58,406 nt of DNA from Paracoccaceae bacterium. Lineage in GTDB: Bacteria; Pseudomonadota; Alphaproteobacteria; Rhodobacterales; Rhodobacteraceae. The notes beneath the pieces are model-generated. The model saw only the letters and a program-made list of their open reading frames with translations, was not told the DNA's origin and did no database searches. Positions 43,380 to 52,428 of this stretch are shown here, one piece after another. The stretch is taken from positions 26,265 to 84,670 of the forward strand of contig JANREX010000073.1 of NCBI GenBank assembly GCA_030758115.1. The letters run 5' to 3'. Position 1 is the first letter of the stretch. Each line of letters starts with the position of its first letter. The translations under genes and the position numbers were made by a program.

Positions 43380-44896
43380 CCTTCCTGAAGTTCGGCGGGC
43401 AGCAAGGCGCCCGGCATGTTCTGATAGGCGACAGGGCGCAGGAACCGGCGGATCGCCATGCTGCCCACGCTGGTTGCGCCGAAATTCGTGCTGGCCGGGT
43501 ATGGCCCGCCATGCACCATCGCGTCGCAGACCTCGACCCCCGTGGGATAGCCATTGGCCAGCACGCGGCCCGCCTTGCGCTCCAGCACCGGCATCAGGCG
43601 GCGCGCAAGCTCTGTGTCGCCCGCATCCATGTGCAGGGTGCAGGTCAACTGCCCCTCCAGCGCGCGGGCGATCTCGATCATCTGGGCGGTATCGCGGACG
43701 GTGATCAGGATACCCAAGGGGCCGAAGACCTCGTGATGCAGGGCCGGATTGGCCTGCCAGTCATCGCCGGTCACGCGCAGCAGCACCGGCAGCGCGGCGC
43801 GCCCCTCGGCGGCGCCCGCCGTCAGGGTCTGCACACCGGGTGCCTCGCAGGCGGCCTTGCAGCCCGCCCGATAAGCCTCGGCGATGCCGCCGGTCAGCAT
43901 GGTCTGGGCGGCCACCTGCCCCAGGGCCGCACAGGCCGTATCGGCAAAGCGCTCAGCATCGGGACCGGCGACGGCGATGACCACGCCGGGATTGGTGCAG
44001 AACTGACCTGCCCCCATGGTCAGGCTTGCGGCCCAGCCCTGTGCGATGCCCTCCGCGCGCGCGGTCATGGCGGCGGGCAGCAGGAACATCGGGTTGATGC
44101 TGCCCAGCTCGCCGAAGAAGGGGATCGGCTCGGGCCGCGCGGCGCAGAGATCGAACAAGGCCCGCCCCCCGCGCAGACTGCCGGTAAAGCCCACGGCGCG
44201 GATCAGCGGATGCGTGACCAGCGCCTGGCCCACCGCATTGCCGCCCCCTTGCAGCAGCGAGAACACGCCCGCGGGCATCCCGCAGCCTGTGATCGCGGCA
44301 TGAATCGCCTCGGCCACGATCTCGGCGGTGCCGGGATGGGCCTGATGACCGCGCAGCACCACCGGACAGCCCGCCGCAAGGGCCGAGGCCGTGTCGCCCC
44401 CCGCTGTCGAGAACGCCAGCGGAAAGTTCGACGCGCCGAAGACCGCCACGGGACCCAGCGGGCGCTGGATCATGCGAATGTCCGGGCGCGGCAAGGGCTG
44501 CCGGTCGGGCAGCGCCGGATCGATGCGGATATCAAGATGGTCATCCTTCAGGATATGGCCCGCGAACAGGCGCAACTGTCCCGTGGTGCGCCCGCGCTCG
44601 CCTTCGATGCGCGCCTGGGGCAAGCCGCTTTCCTGGCAGGCGATCGCGGTGATCGCCGCCGCGCGGGCCTCGATCTCGTCTGCGATGGCATTCAGGAACG
44701 CGGCGCGATCCGCGCGGGTCGTCTGCCCATAGGTCCAGAAGGCATCCTCGGCGGCGCGGCAGGCCTGATCGACCAGCGCGGGCGTCGCCTCGGCAAAGTC
44801 ATGCGCCGGGCCATCCGCCGGATCAGAGCGGAAGCTCGCCGCACCGGCGATCCAGTCGCCTGCGATCAGGTGGCGTCCGTGGGGAATGAATGTCAT
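43376..44896 (-). CDS. Aldehyde dehydrogenase, 2-oxoglutarate semialdehyde dehydrogenase type
   Basis: 506 residues. Catalytic C300 in GQFCTNPG and general base E263 in FFGELGSINP. The FGASNFPLAFSTAGGDTASALAAGCPVV segment is typical of the NADP-dependent 2,5-dioxovalerate (2-oxoglutarate semialdehyde) dehydrogenase group. Where relatives have VVKAHPAHPG this protein has VVLRGHQAHPG, so the usual cofactor-binding lysine is Arg182 here. It sits between the DapA-like and RraA-like genes, as expected for the last step of a Weimberg-type pathway giving 2-oxoglutarate. Confidence 0.9.
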   Translation of the reverse strand: MTFIPHGRHLIAGDWIAGAASFRSDPADGPAHDFAEATPALVDQACRAAEDAFWTYGQTTRADRAAFLNAIADEIEARAAAITAIACQESGLPQARIEGERGRTTGQLRLFAGHILKDDHLDIRIDPALPDRQPLPRPDIRMIQRPLGPVAVFGASNFPLAFSTAGGDTASALAAGCPVVLRGHQAHPGTAEIVAEAIHAAITGCGMPAGVFSLLQGGGNAVGQALVTHPLIRAVGFTGSLRGGRALFDLCAARPEPIPFFGELGSINPMFLLPAAMTARAEGIAQGWAASLTMGAGQFCTNPGVVIAVAGPDAERFADTACAALGQVAAQTMLTGGIAEAYRAGCKAACEAPGVQTLTAGAAEGRAALPVLLRVTGDDWQANPALHHEVFGPLGILITVRDTAQMIEIARALEGQLTCTLHMDAGDTELARRLMPVLERKAGRVLANGYPTGVEVCDAMVHGGPYPASTNFGATSVGSMAIRRFLRPVAYQNMPGALLPAELQEG

Positions 44897-44908
44897 GCTG
44901 CAAGTCCT

Positions 44909-45808
44909 TCAAATCAGGTTGTTTTCGCGCAGGAACCGGTCCAGTTGCGCGGTTTGTGCATCGGTCAGCGGCCAGGCCGAGGGCGGCCGCGTCGGCCCGC
45001 AATCCTGCCCCATCGCGGCAAGTGCCGCCTTGACGCCGGTCACGTTGGTGCCGTTCATCTCGGCGGCGCGGATATCTTCGAAGACCTTCATCCCCGCGAT
45101 CAGCCTGTTGGCAAGGGCATAGTCCCCCGCCTCCAGCGCCGCATGGATCGCCATCGACCGTTCCGGCCAGACATTGATCAACCCCGAGGTGAAACCCCGC
45201 GCGCCCACGGCATAGAAGGCGGGTGCCCATATCTCGGCAAGGCCCCCGACCCAGACGATGCCGGGATCACAGGCGGCTTTCGCCTCGGCCAGTTTCAACG
45301 GATTGGGTGTCGCCCATTTGACGCCGCGCACACCGGGCACCGCGCAAAGCGCCGCGATCGCGCCCGTGCCGATCGCGTCATTGCGCAGATACAGCATCAT
45401 CGGCAGACCACCCGAGGCATCATTGACCGCATGCAGGTAATCCACGATGCCGCGCGGGGCCACGAAGGGATCGGGCGGCTGATGCACCATCAGCGCCGCC
45501 GCCCCGGCTTCGGCCGACACCCGCGCCAGACGGCAGGCATCGCGGATGCCGCGCCCGACACCGGCCAGAACGGGCGCACGGTCACCGACCATCCCCACGA
45601 CCGTCGCCGCCATGGTGCAGGCCTCATCCGTGGTCAGGGCGTAGAATTCGCCGGTATTGCCGTTCACGACCGGAATATGCATCCCCGCCCCCAGCGCGCG
45701 GTCGATGATCGGCGCCAGCCGGTCCGGCGCGATCTCGCCCTCCGCGTCATAGGGGGTGACGAGGATGCCCGAGATGCCGGTCAATGCGCTGTCAAGATCA
45801 TGTGCCAT
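44909..45808 (-). CDS. DapA-family dehydratase/aldolase (candidate 2-keto-3-deoxy sugar acid dehydratase)
   Basis: 299-residue class I TIM-barrel lyase. Schiff-base K164 in VRGVKWATPN, partner Y140 in MMLYLRN, and an NGNTGEF motif at 50-56. In sugar-acid operons with an IlvD-type dehydratase, such enzymes convert 2-keto-3-deoxy-pentonate (or 5-keto-4-deoxyglucarate) to 2-oxoglutarate semialdehyde. The start at 45808 overlaps the IlvD-type stop by ATGA; the frame stays open far upstream but that part is antisense coincidence within the dehydratase gene. Confidence 0.88.
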   Translation of the reverse strand: MAHDLDSALTGISGILVTPYDAEGEIAPDRLAPIIDRALGAGMHIPVVNGNTGEFYALTTDEACTMAATVVGMVGDRAPVLAGVGRGIRDACRLARVSAEAGAAALMVHQPPDPFVAPRGIVDYLHAVNDASGGLPMMLYLRNDAIGTGAIAALCAVPGVRGVKWATPNPLKLAEAKAACDPGIVWVGGLAEIWAPAFYAVGARGFTSGLINVWPERSMAIHAALEAGDYALANRLIAGMKVFEDIRAAEMNGTNVTGVKAALAAMGQDCGPTRPPSAWPLTDAQTAQLDRFLRENNLI

Positions 45809-47538
45809 CAGAAAATATCCGGCTCGCCCGCGGCAGGGCCGTGGTCGCGTGTCAGGTAATCGAAGTCGCAGCCCGTATCGGCCTGCCCCACATGTTTCGA
45901 GAACATGTAGCCCCAGCCGCGCTGATAGCGTGGCGCGGGCGGGGTCCATGCCGCGCGGCGGGCCTCCAGCTCGGCCTCGGGCACCAGCATGTCCAGCCGT
46001 CGCGCGGCCAGATCCAGCCGGACGATGTCGCCGGTCTTCAGCAGCGCCAGCGGCCCGCCGATGAAGGCCTCGGGCGCCACATGCAGCACGCAGGCGCCAT
46101 AGGATGTGCCCGACATCCGCGCATCCGAAATCCGCAGCATGTCGCGATGCCCCTGCTTGAGCAGCGCCTTGGGAATGGGCAGCATGCCCCATTCCGGCAT
46201 GCCCGGCCCGCCCAGTGGCCCCGCGTTGCGCAGCACCATGACGTGATCGGGCGTCACATCAAGGTTTTCGTCATCCACCGCCTTCTTCATCTCGGGGTAG
46301 CTGTCGAACACCAGCGCGGGGCCTTCATGGGTATAGAATTTCGGATCGCAGGCGGCGGGCTTGATCACCGCGCCGTCAGGGCACAGGTTGCCGCGCAGTA
46401 CCGCCAGCGACCCCTCGGCATAGACCGGGTTCGACAGCGGGCGGATCACGTCATCGTTGTAGACCTGCGCGGCGGCGATATTCTCGCCCACCGTGGTGCC
46501 CGCCACCGTCATGCAGGACAGATCCAGCCGGTCGGCGATCTGCTTCATCATCGCCAGCAACCCGCCCGCGTAATAGAAATCCTCCATCAGGTAGTCACTG
46601 CCAGAGGGGCGGATATTGGCCAGCAGCGGCGTGGTGCGCCCCAGCGCATCCAGATCGTCAAGGCTCAGATCGACACCGGCGCGCCGCGCCATGGCGATCA
46701 GGTGCACCACCGCATTGGTGGAACATCCCGTGGCCATCGCCACGATGGCCGCGTTGCGCACGGCGGCAGGGGTCACGATGCGGTCAGGCGTCAGATCCTC
46801 CCAGACCATGTCGACGATGCGCCGCCCGCTGCCGCTGGCCATGCGGCCATGGTTGCTGTCCACCGCCGGGATCGAGGACGCGCCGGGCAGCGTGAGGCCC
46901 AGCGAATCCGCAATCGCGGTCATGGTGCTGGCCGTGCCCATCGTCATGCAGACCCCGTGGCTGCGCGCGATCCCGCCCTGCACGCCGCGCCATTCCGCGT
47001 CCGAGATATTGCCCGCGCGCCGTTCGTCCCAGTATTTCCACGCGTCCGACCCCGACCCCAGCACGCGCCCTGCGTAATTGCCCCGCAGCATCGGCCCGGC
47101 AGGCATGTAGATGAAGGGCACGCCCGCCGACAGCGCCCCCATGATCAGCGCGGGCGTGGTCTTGTCGCAGCCCCCCATCAGCACGACACCGTCAAACGGA
47201 TGCGAGCGGATCACCTCCTCGGTCTCCATCGCCAGCATGTTGCGATAGATCATCGAGGTGGGCTTGGTGAATTGCTCGTCCACCGACAGCACCGGCATCT
47301 CGACCGGAAAGCCCCCCGCCTGCAGCACGCCGCGCTTCACCTCCTTGGCGCGTTCGGGAAAATGGCCGTGGCACGAGTTGATCTCGGACCATGTGTTCAG
47401 CACACCGATGATCGGCTTGCCCCGGAACTCCTCCTCGGCATAGCCAAGCTGCATCATGCGCGAGCGGTGGCCGAAGCTGCGCAGATCGTCCGGGGCGAAC
47501 CATCGGGCAGATCGCAGGGTTTCGGGGGTCTTGGTCAT
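45808..47538 (-). CDS. IlvD/Edd-family sugar acid dehydratase (arabonate/xylonate dehydratase-like)
   Basis: 576 residues. The iron-sulfur ligands are C56 (NSCHGH), C124 (GGCDKTTPA) and C197 (HGVCMTMGTAS). The start MTKTPETLRSARWF, the HRSRM segment and the total length match pentonate dehydratases better than biosynthetic dihydroxy-acid dehydratase. It dehydrates an aldonic acid to a 2-keto-3-deoxy acid. It is first in the - strand operon dehydratase, DapA-like, aldehyde dehydrogenase, RraA-like; each junction overlaps or is tight. The promoter lies in the 82-bp gap shared with the HpaI-type gene. Confidence 0.92.
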   Translation of the reverse strand: MTKTPETLRSARWFAPDDLRSFGHRSRMMQLGYAEEEFRGKPIIGVLNTWSEINSCHGHFPERAKEVKRGVLQAGGFPVEMPVLSVDEQFTKPTSMIYRNMLAMETEEVIRSHPFDGVVLMGGCDKTTPALIMGALSAGVPFIYMPAGPMLRGNYAGRVLGSGSDAWKYWDERRAGNISDAEWRGVQGGIARSHGVCMTMGTASTMTAIADSLGLTLPGASSIPAVDSNHGRMASGSGRRIVDMVWEDLTPDRIVTPAAVRNAAIVAMATGCSTNAVVHLIAMARRAGVDLSLDDLDALGRTTPLLANIRPSGSDYLMEDFYYAGGLLAMMKQIADRLDLSCMTVAGTTVGENIAAAQVYNDDVIRPLSNPVYAEGSLAVLRGNLCPDGAVIKPAACDPKFYTHEGPALVFDSYPEMKKAVDDENLDVTPDHVMVLRNAGPLGGPGMPEWGMLPIPKALLKQGHRDMLRISDARMSGTSYGACVLHVAPEAFIGGPLALLKTGDIVRLDLAARRLDMLVPEAELEARRAAWTPPAPRYQRGWGYMFSKHVGQADTGCDFDYLTRDHGPAAGEPDIF

Positions 47539-47620
47539 CGGGGGATCCTTCGGGTCTTGGGGGCTGTTGGATTTGCGGCTATAGCGGTCAGGTCAAAGGG
47601 CTGAGGCAACGGGAGGTTCC

Positions 47621-48379
47621 ATGTCGCGCAATCGTCTGAAAACAGGGCTGGCCGAAAAGCGGCCCATGGCGGGGCTGTGGCTGTCGCTGGATGCGCCCGC
47701 CGCCACGGAAATCGCCGCCGGCAGCGGCGCCGACTGGCTGCTGATCGACATGGAACATTCGCCCACGGGGCTGGATTCGGTCGTGCATCACCTGCGCGCG
47801 GCGATGGCAGGCCCGGTGGAAGCCGTGGTGCGGGTGCCAAGCGCCGAACCCGTGACGGTCAAGCGGGTGCTGGATCTTGGCGCGCGCAGCCTGATGTTCC
47901 CGATGATCGACAGCGCCGAGGATGCGGCCCGCGCCGTCAGCTACACCCGCTATCCGCCGCATGGCATGCGCGGGCTGTCGATGACCACGCGGGCCAACAA
48001 TTACGGGCGCGATCCGGGTTATCTGGCGGACCATGTCGATGATCTTTGCGTCATCGTGCAGGTCGAAACCCCGCAGGCGGTGGCGGCCATCCCGCAGATC
48101 GCGGCCGTGCCGGGGGTGGATGCGATCTTTGTCGGCCCCGCCGATCTGTCGGCGGCCATGGGCCATCTGGGCGGCGCGCAGCATCCCGAGGCGCAGGCGA
48201 TGATCGACCACGCGCGCGCACTGGCCAGTGACGCGGGCAAGCCCATCGGCATCCTGGGTTTCGGCACCGATCTTGCGCGCGGCTATTTCGCGCGCGGCTT
48301 CGATTTCGTGGCCGTGGCCGGCGACAGCTGGCTTCTGGCGCGGCAGATGGATGCCGTCATCGCCAGCCTCAAGGGCTGA
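47621..48379 (+). CDS. HpcH/HpaI aldolase family protein
   Basis: 252-residue class II aldolase. Conserved segments are AGLWLSLDAPAATEIAAGSGADWLLIDMEHSP (with the metal-site Glu region), the barrel's LMFPMIDSAEDAARAVSYTRYPP, and AIFVGPADLSAAMG. Relatives cleave 4-hydroxy-2-oxo acids or 2-keto-3-deoxy sugar acids to pyruvate and an aldehyde. The start follows GGGAGG. It is divergent from the dehydratase operon and converges with the GntR gene, so it could provide an alternative (Dahms-type) fate for the dehydratase product. Confidence 0.9.
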   Translation: MSRNRLKTGLAEKRPMAGLWLSLDAPAATEIAAGSGADWLLIDMEHSPTGLDSVVHHLRAAMAGPVEAVVRVPSAEPVTVKRVLDLGARSLMFPMIDSAEDAARAVSYTRYPPHGMRGLSMTTRANNYGRDPGYLADHVDDLCVIVQVETPQAVAAIPQIAAVPGVDAIFVGPADLSAAMGHLGGAQHPEAQAMIDHARALASDAGKPIGILGFGTDLARGYFARGFDFVAVAGDSWLLARQMDAVIASLKG

Positions 48380-48384
48380 TCGCC

Positions 48385-49125
48385 TCATGCCCGCCGCTCC
48401 TGATCGGTGACGCGGCGGCGGGCCTGCACCAAGTGATAGCTCATCAGCAGCGCCGCGCCCTCGGCATCGCGGCTGCGGATCGCCTCGAGGATCTGGCGAT
48501 GCTCGTCCAGCACGGCATCGATCCGCGCCTCGCTGCCCGCGCTGGTCAATTGTTGCGCCACCCCGATGGCCTGCAGCATCAAGCCGCGCGTGGCGTTCAG
48601 CATGTCGCAGAATATCTCGTTGCCGCTGGCCTCGGCCACGGCCATGTGGAAATCGAAATCCGCCTCGCGCACGGGTTTGCGGGCGCGCATCGTGCGTTCC
48701 ATGTGATCCAGCGCCATCTCGATCCGTTCGATGTCGCGCGGCGTGGCGCGCAGGGCGGCATGACGGGCGGCGGCGGCCTCCAGCGACAGGCGCGCCTCCA
48801 TGCAGCGCATCAACCCTGCCACGTCATCGGCGCGCGCATGTTCGATCAACCCCTGTGGCGGACGGCGGCGCACGAAACTGCCCACACCGTGCTGCGCCGC
48901 CACGATTCCGTCATCGCGCAACCGCGCCAATGCCTCGCGCACGACGGGGCGCGACACTTCGAACCTCTCGCTGATCTGGTGCTCGGACGGCAGCTTGTCG
49001 CCTTCGGCCAGTTGCCCCGAGGCGATCAGTTCAAGGATCCGGCCATAGATCTGATCGGCCAGCGTCTCGCGCTTGCGGATCGTGGCATTCAGCAGCGGAT
49101 CCTCGGATTTGCCGGGCGGCGTCAT
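48385..49125 (-). CDS. GntR-family transcriptional regulator (FadR/FCD type)
   Basis: 246 residues. The winged helix-turn-helix at about 20-80 reads DKLPSEHQISERFEVSRPVVREALARLRDDGIVAAQHGVGSFVRRR; the FCD ligand domain follows with FDFHMAVAEASGN and EHRQILEAIRSRDAEGA. The ATG at 49125 is chosen because earlier in-frame codons encode unconserved Cys-rich sequence; the ribosome binding site is weak. Divergent from the thiamine-diphosphate enzyme gene; a candidate operator lies in the shared 166-bp region, with a second copy before the TAXI transporter. Confidence 0.92.
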   Translation of the reverse strand: MTPPGKSEDPLLNATIRKRETLADQIYGRILELIASGQLAEGDKLPSEHQISERFEVSRPVVREALARLRDDGIVAAQHGVGSFVRRRPPQGLIEHARADDVAGLMRCMEARLSLEAAAARHAALRATPRDIERIEMALDHMERTMRARKPVREADFDFHMAVAEASGNEIFCDMLNATRGLMLQAIGVAQQLTSAGSEARIDAVLDEHRQILEAIRSRDAEGAALLMSYHLVQARRRVTDQERRA

Positions 49126-49223
49126 CGCGACCACCGGAAGCGGACAAGTGCAATAGTAACGGACATGGGCATTTCCGGGAATTCTCCTCTCTCCGGGATG
49201 CAGCATGCACATCCCGGCGCATG

Positions 49224-49242
49224 TTGTAAACATTATTGACAA
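49224..49242 (+). promoter_or_regulatory. Operator-like inverted repeat with embedded -35 box (copy 2)
   Basis: TTGTAAACATTATTGACAA: TTGTAAA-N5-TTGACAA, the same arms and spacing as copy 1 at 39509-39527, with only the five central bases differing. TTGACA would serve as -35 for the + strand operon starting at 49292. A repressor bound here would block the promoter and affect the divergent GntR gene. Confidence 0.55.
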
Positions 49243-49291
49243 CCCCAAGCCGTTCGGGCGAGACAGGGATACCGAAAGCAAGGAGCAGGCG

Positions 49292-50983
49292 ATGACACAG
49301 GCCAATACTTCCACGGCGCGCACGGCGGGCAAGGTTCTTGTCGATCAGCTTTTGGTGCATGGGGCCGATACGGCCTTCTGCGTGCCGGGCGAAAGCTATC
49401 TCGAGGTGCTGGATGCGCTGCATGATGTCTCGGACCGCTTCACCCTGATCAATGCCCGCCACGAGGCGGGCGCCGCCAACATGGCCGAGGCCTATGGCAA
49501 GATGACCGGCAAGCCCGGCATCGCCATGGTCACCCGTGGCCCCGGTGCCTGCCATGCCTGCATCGGCGTGCATATCGCCCAGCAGGACAGCACGCCGATG
49601 ATCCTGCTGATCGGACAGGTCGGGCGCGACATGATCGACCGCGAGGCCTTTCAGGAGGTGGATTACCGCCAGATGTTCGGCGGTCTGGCCAAATGGGTGG
49701 CCCAGATCGACAGCCCCGAAAGGGTACCCGAATACATGGCCCGCGCCTTTCGCATGGCCACGTCCGGCCGTCCCGGCCCCGTGGTTCTGGCCCTGCCCGA
49801 GGACATGCTGACCACCGCCGTCACCGTGGCCGATGCGCGCCCCTATACCGCCACGCGGGCGCAGGCGACGCCCGAACAGGTCGCGCAGATCACGGATCTA
49901 CTGGCGCAGGCCGAACGCCCGATGCTGCTGCTGGGCGGCTCGGGCTGGACCGATGCCGCCGCCGAGGCCATCCGCCGCTTTGCCGAAGCCAATCGCCTGC
50001 CTGTCACCACCTCGTTCCGGCGGCAGGACGCGATCGACAACCGTTCCGACAGCTACGTGGGCGAATTCGGCACCGCCACCGCCCCCGCGCTGCACAAGCG
50101 CATGGCCGAGGCCGACATTGTGCTGGTCCTGGGCGCGCGACTGGGCGAGATGACCACCAAGGGCTATACCAACCTGACCCCGCCCGAAACCCGGCAACGC
50201 CTGATCCATGTGCATCCCGACCCGGACGAGATCGGCCGCGTCTATGGCCCCGAACTGGGCATTGCCGCCGACATGGAAGGGCTGGCGCAGGCGCTGGGCG
50301 GCATGGATCTGGCCCGGCAGAACAAATGGGGCGACTGGTGCGCCACCCTGCGCGGCGAATACATGGCCGATACCGCGCGTCCCGCCGATGGCGGCTGGGC
50401 GCTGGACATGGGACAGGCGCTTTGCGATATCCGCGACGCGCTGCCCGCCGACACGATCATCACGCTGGACGCAGGCAATCACACGGGCTGGGGCCAGCGT
50501 TTCCTGCGCTTTGGCCGACCGGGGCGCGAGATCGGATCGACCTGTGGCTCGATGGGCTATTCGGTGCCCGCCGCCGTGGCCGCAAGCCTGCTTCATCCGG
50601 GGCGGCTGGTCTTGTCGATGGTGGGCGATGGCGGCTTCATGATGAGCGGGCAGGAACTGACCGTCGCCGCGCAATACGGGGCCACGCCGATCGTGCTGCT
50701 GTTCAACAACGGCATGTATGGCACGATCCGCATGCACCAGGAACGTGATCACCCGCTGCGGGTGTCGGGCACCGAACTGAAAACCCATGATTTCGTCCGC
50801 ATGGCCGAAGGGTACGGCTGCCATGCCGAACGCGTGACCGCCACCGCCGATTTCGGCCCGGCGCTGGCGCGCGCGCGCGCCTCTGGCCGCCCGGCGGTGC
50901 TGGAACTGGTGACCGACCCCGAACAGATCACCTCGCGCACCACGATCACCAAGCTGCGGGCCGCCTCGGGCGTCAAGGCATGA
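49292..50983 (+). CDS. Thiamine diphosphate-dependent enzyme, acetolactate synthase large-subunit-like
   Basis: 563 residues. Catalytic glutamate E58 in NARHEAGAANMAEAYG; the C-terminal ThDP/Mg motif runs from GDGGFMMSG to FNNGMYG. It also has the middle FAD/structural domain. It heads a six-gene + strand operon and overlaps the flavoprotein gene by 4 bp, with no small regulatory subunit gene, so it is unlikely to make acetolactate for branched amino acids. A 2-oxo-acid decarboxylase or carboligase in catabolism is more likely. The ATG at 49292 follows AAGGAG. Confidence 0.9.
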   Translation: MTQANTSTARTAGKVLVDQLLVHGADTAFCVPGESYLEVLDALHDVSDRFTLINARHEAGAANMAEAYGKMTGKPGIAMVTRGPGACHACIGVHIAQQDSTPMILLIGQVGRDMIDREAFQEVDYRQMFGGLAKWVAQIDSPERVPEYMARAFRMATSGRPGPVVLALPEDMLTTAVTVADARPYTATRAQATPEQVAQITDLLAQAERPMLLLGGSGWTDAAAEAIRRFAEANRLPVTTSFRRQDAIDNRSDSYVGEFGTATAPALHKRMAEADIVLVLGARLGEMTTKGYTNLTPPETRQRLIHVHPDPDEIGRVYGPELGIAADMEGLAQALGGMDLARQNKWGDWCATLRGEYMADTARPADGGWALDMGQALCDIRDALPADTIITLDAGNHTGWGQRFLRFGRPGREIGSTCGSMGYSVPAAVAASLLHPGRLVLSMVGDGGFMMSGQELTVAAQYGATPIVLLFNNGMYGTIRMHQERDHPLRVSGTELKTHDFVRMAEGYGCHAERVTATADFGPALARARASGRPAVLELVTDPEQITSRTTITKLRAASGVKA

Positions 50984-52428
50984 GCCTGCCCGCCGATCTG
51001 CTGGCCGACTTGCGCGCGGCAGTCGGCGCGGCCCATGTCTGGACAGACCCCGCGCGCCTTGCCCCCCATGAGGTCGAGGATCGCGGCCGTTGGAAGGGTC
51101 ATGCGCTGGCCGTGATCCGCCCCGGCAGCACCAATGAGGTCGCCGCCGTGGTAAAGCTCTGCCATGCCGCGCGCGTGCCGATGGTGCCGCAGGGCGGCAA
51201 TACCGGGCTGGTGGGCGGCGGCGTGCCAGACGGGGCGGTGGTGATCGCCATGGGCCGGATGAACCGGATCCGCGCGGTCGATCCCCTGAACGCCACCCTG
51301 ACGGTCGAGGCAGGCTGCACCCTGTCCGCGATCCAGGCGGCCGCCGATGAGGCGGGGCAGCTTTTCCCGCTGTCGCTTGCCTCGCAGGGGAGCTGCCAGA
51401 TCGGCGGGAACCTGTCGACCAACGCGGGCGGCACCGCCGTGCTGCGCTATGGCACGACCCGCGACCTGGTGCTTGGGATCGAGGCCGTGCTGCCCTCGGG
51501 CGAGGTGCTGAACACGCTCAGCGCGCTGCGCAAGGACAACACGGGCTACGCTTTGCGCGACCTGATGATCGGGGCCGAGGGCACGCTGGGCATCATCACC
51601 GCCGCCGTGCTGCGGCTATTCCCGCGCCCCGCCGCGACCGTGACCGCCATGGCCGCCTGCGAAGGGCCGCAACAGGCGCTGGCGATCTTCGACATCCTGC
51701 GCGCCCGCTGCGGCGACAGCCTCAGCGCTTTCGAATATATCGAACGCTTCGGCATCCGGATGGTGCTGGATCACCTGCCCGGCGCGCGTGACCCGCTGGC
51801 GGATCCGCATCCCGCCTATGTGCTGATCGAACTCACCTCGCCCGACCCCGAGGCCGGGCTGGATGCGCGCATGGAACGCGCGCTGGCCCAGGCGATGGAG
51901 GACGGGCTGATCCCCGATGCCGTCATCGCCACCTCGCAGACGCAGGCGCAGGCGCTCTGGACCCTGCGCGAGGCCATGTCCGACATGCAGAAACACGCCG
52001 GCGCCTCGATCAAGCATGACGTGGCGGTGCCTGTCTCGCGCGTGGCGGAATTCATCACCCGTGGCGTGGCGGCCTGCCGCGCCCATATGCCCGATGTGCG
52101 CCCCTGCCCCTTCGGCCATTTCGGCGATGGCAATATCCATTTCAACCTGACCCGCCCCGCCGCCATGACGGATGCCGATTTCCTGACCCATTACGGTGCC
52201 TTCAACCGCATCGTGCACGACCTTGTGACCGACATGGGCGGCTCGATCTCGGCCGAACACGGCATCGGCCTTGCCAAGCGGGACGAACTGCCGCGATACA
52301 AGGACCCTGTCGCCCTGGCGCTCTGCCGCACCATCAAGGCGGCGGTCGACCCTTATAACCTGATGAACCCCGGCAAGGTGATCGCCATGCAAGACACCGA
52401 CACCCGCCCCCTGGAAAGGATAGCCTGA
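50980..52428 (+). CDS. FAD-linked D-2-hydroxyacid dehydrogenase (D-lactate/2-hydroxyglutarate type)
   Basis: 482 residues of the VAO/PCMH flavoprotein family. FAD-binding segment PQGGNTGLVGGGVPDGAV, the QIGGNLSTNAGG motif, and C-terminal metal/substrate motifs GHFGDGNIHFN and SAEHGIGLAKRDEL. It oxidises a D-2-hydroxy acid to a 2-oxo acid, passing electrons to a carrier. Overlaps the upstream ThDP enzyme (ATGA) and the downstream GST gene (1 bp), so a 2-oxo acid made here could feed the ThDP enzyme. Confidence 0.92.
   Translation: MSLPADLLADLRAAVGAAHVWTDPARLAPHEVEDRGRWKGHALAVIRPGSTNEVAAVVKLCHAARVPMVPQGGNTGLVGGGVPDGAVVIAMGRMNRIRAVDPLNATLTVEAGCTLSAIQAAADEAGQLFPLSLASQGSCQIGGNLSTNAGGTAVLRYGTTRDLVLGIEAVLPSGEVLNTLSALRKDNTGYALRDLMIGAEGTLGIITAAVLRLFPRPAATVTAMAACEGPQQALAIFDILRARCGDSLSAFEYIERFGIRMVLDHLPGARDPLADPHPAYVLIELTSPDPEAGLDARMERALAQAMEDGLIPDAVIATSQTQAQALWTLREAMSDMQKHAGASIKHDVAVPVSRVAEFITRGVAACRAHMPDVRPCPFGHFGDGNIHFNLTRPAAMTDADFLTHYGAFNRIVHDLVTDMGGSISAEHGIGLAKRDELPRYKDPVALALCRTIKAAVDPYNLMNPGKVIAMQDTDTRPLERIA

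Noticed and set aside
42950-45859. Open frame of about 969 codons on the + strand opposite the aldehyde dehydrogenase and DapA-like genes
   Set aside because: Antisense to conserved enzymes with intact catalytic residues; low-complexity Arg/Gly/His composition.
45809-46192. Upstream extension of the DapA-like gene
   Set aside because: The frame stays open into the dehydratase gene, but conserved DapA sequence begins at 45808, where an ATGA overlap gives a natural start.
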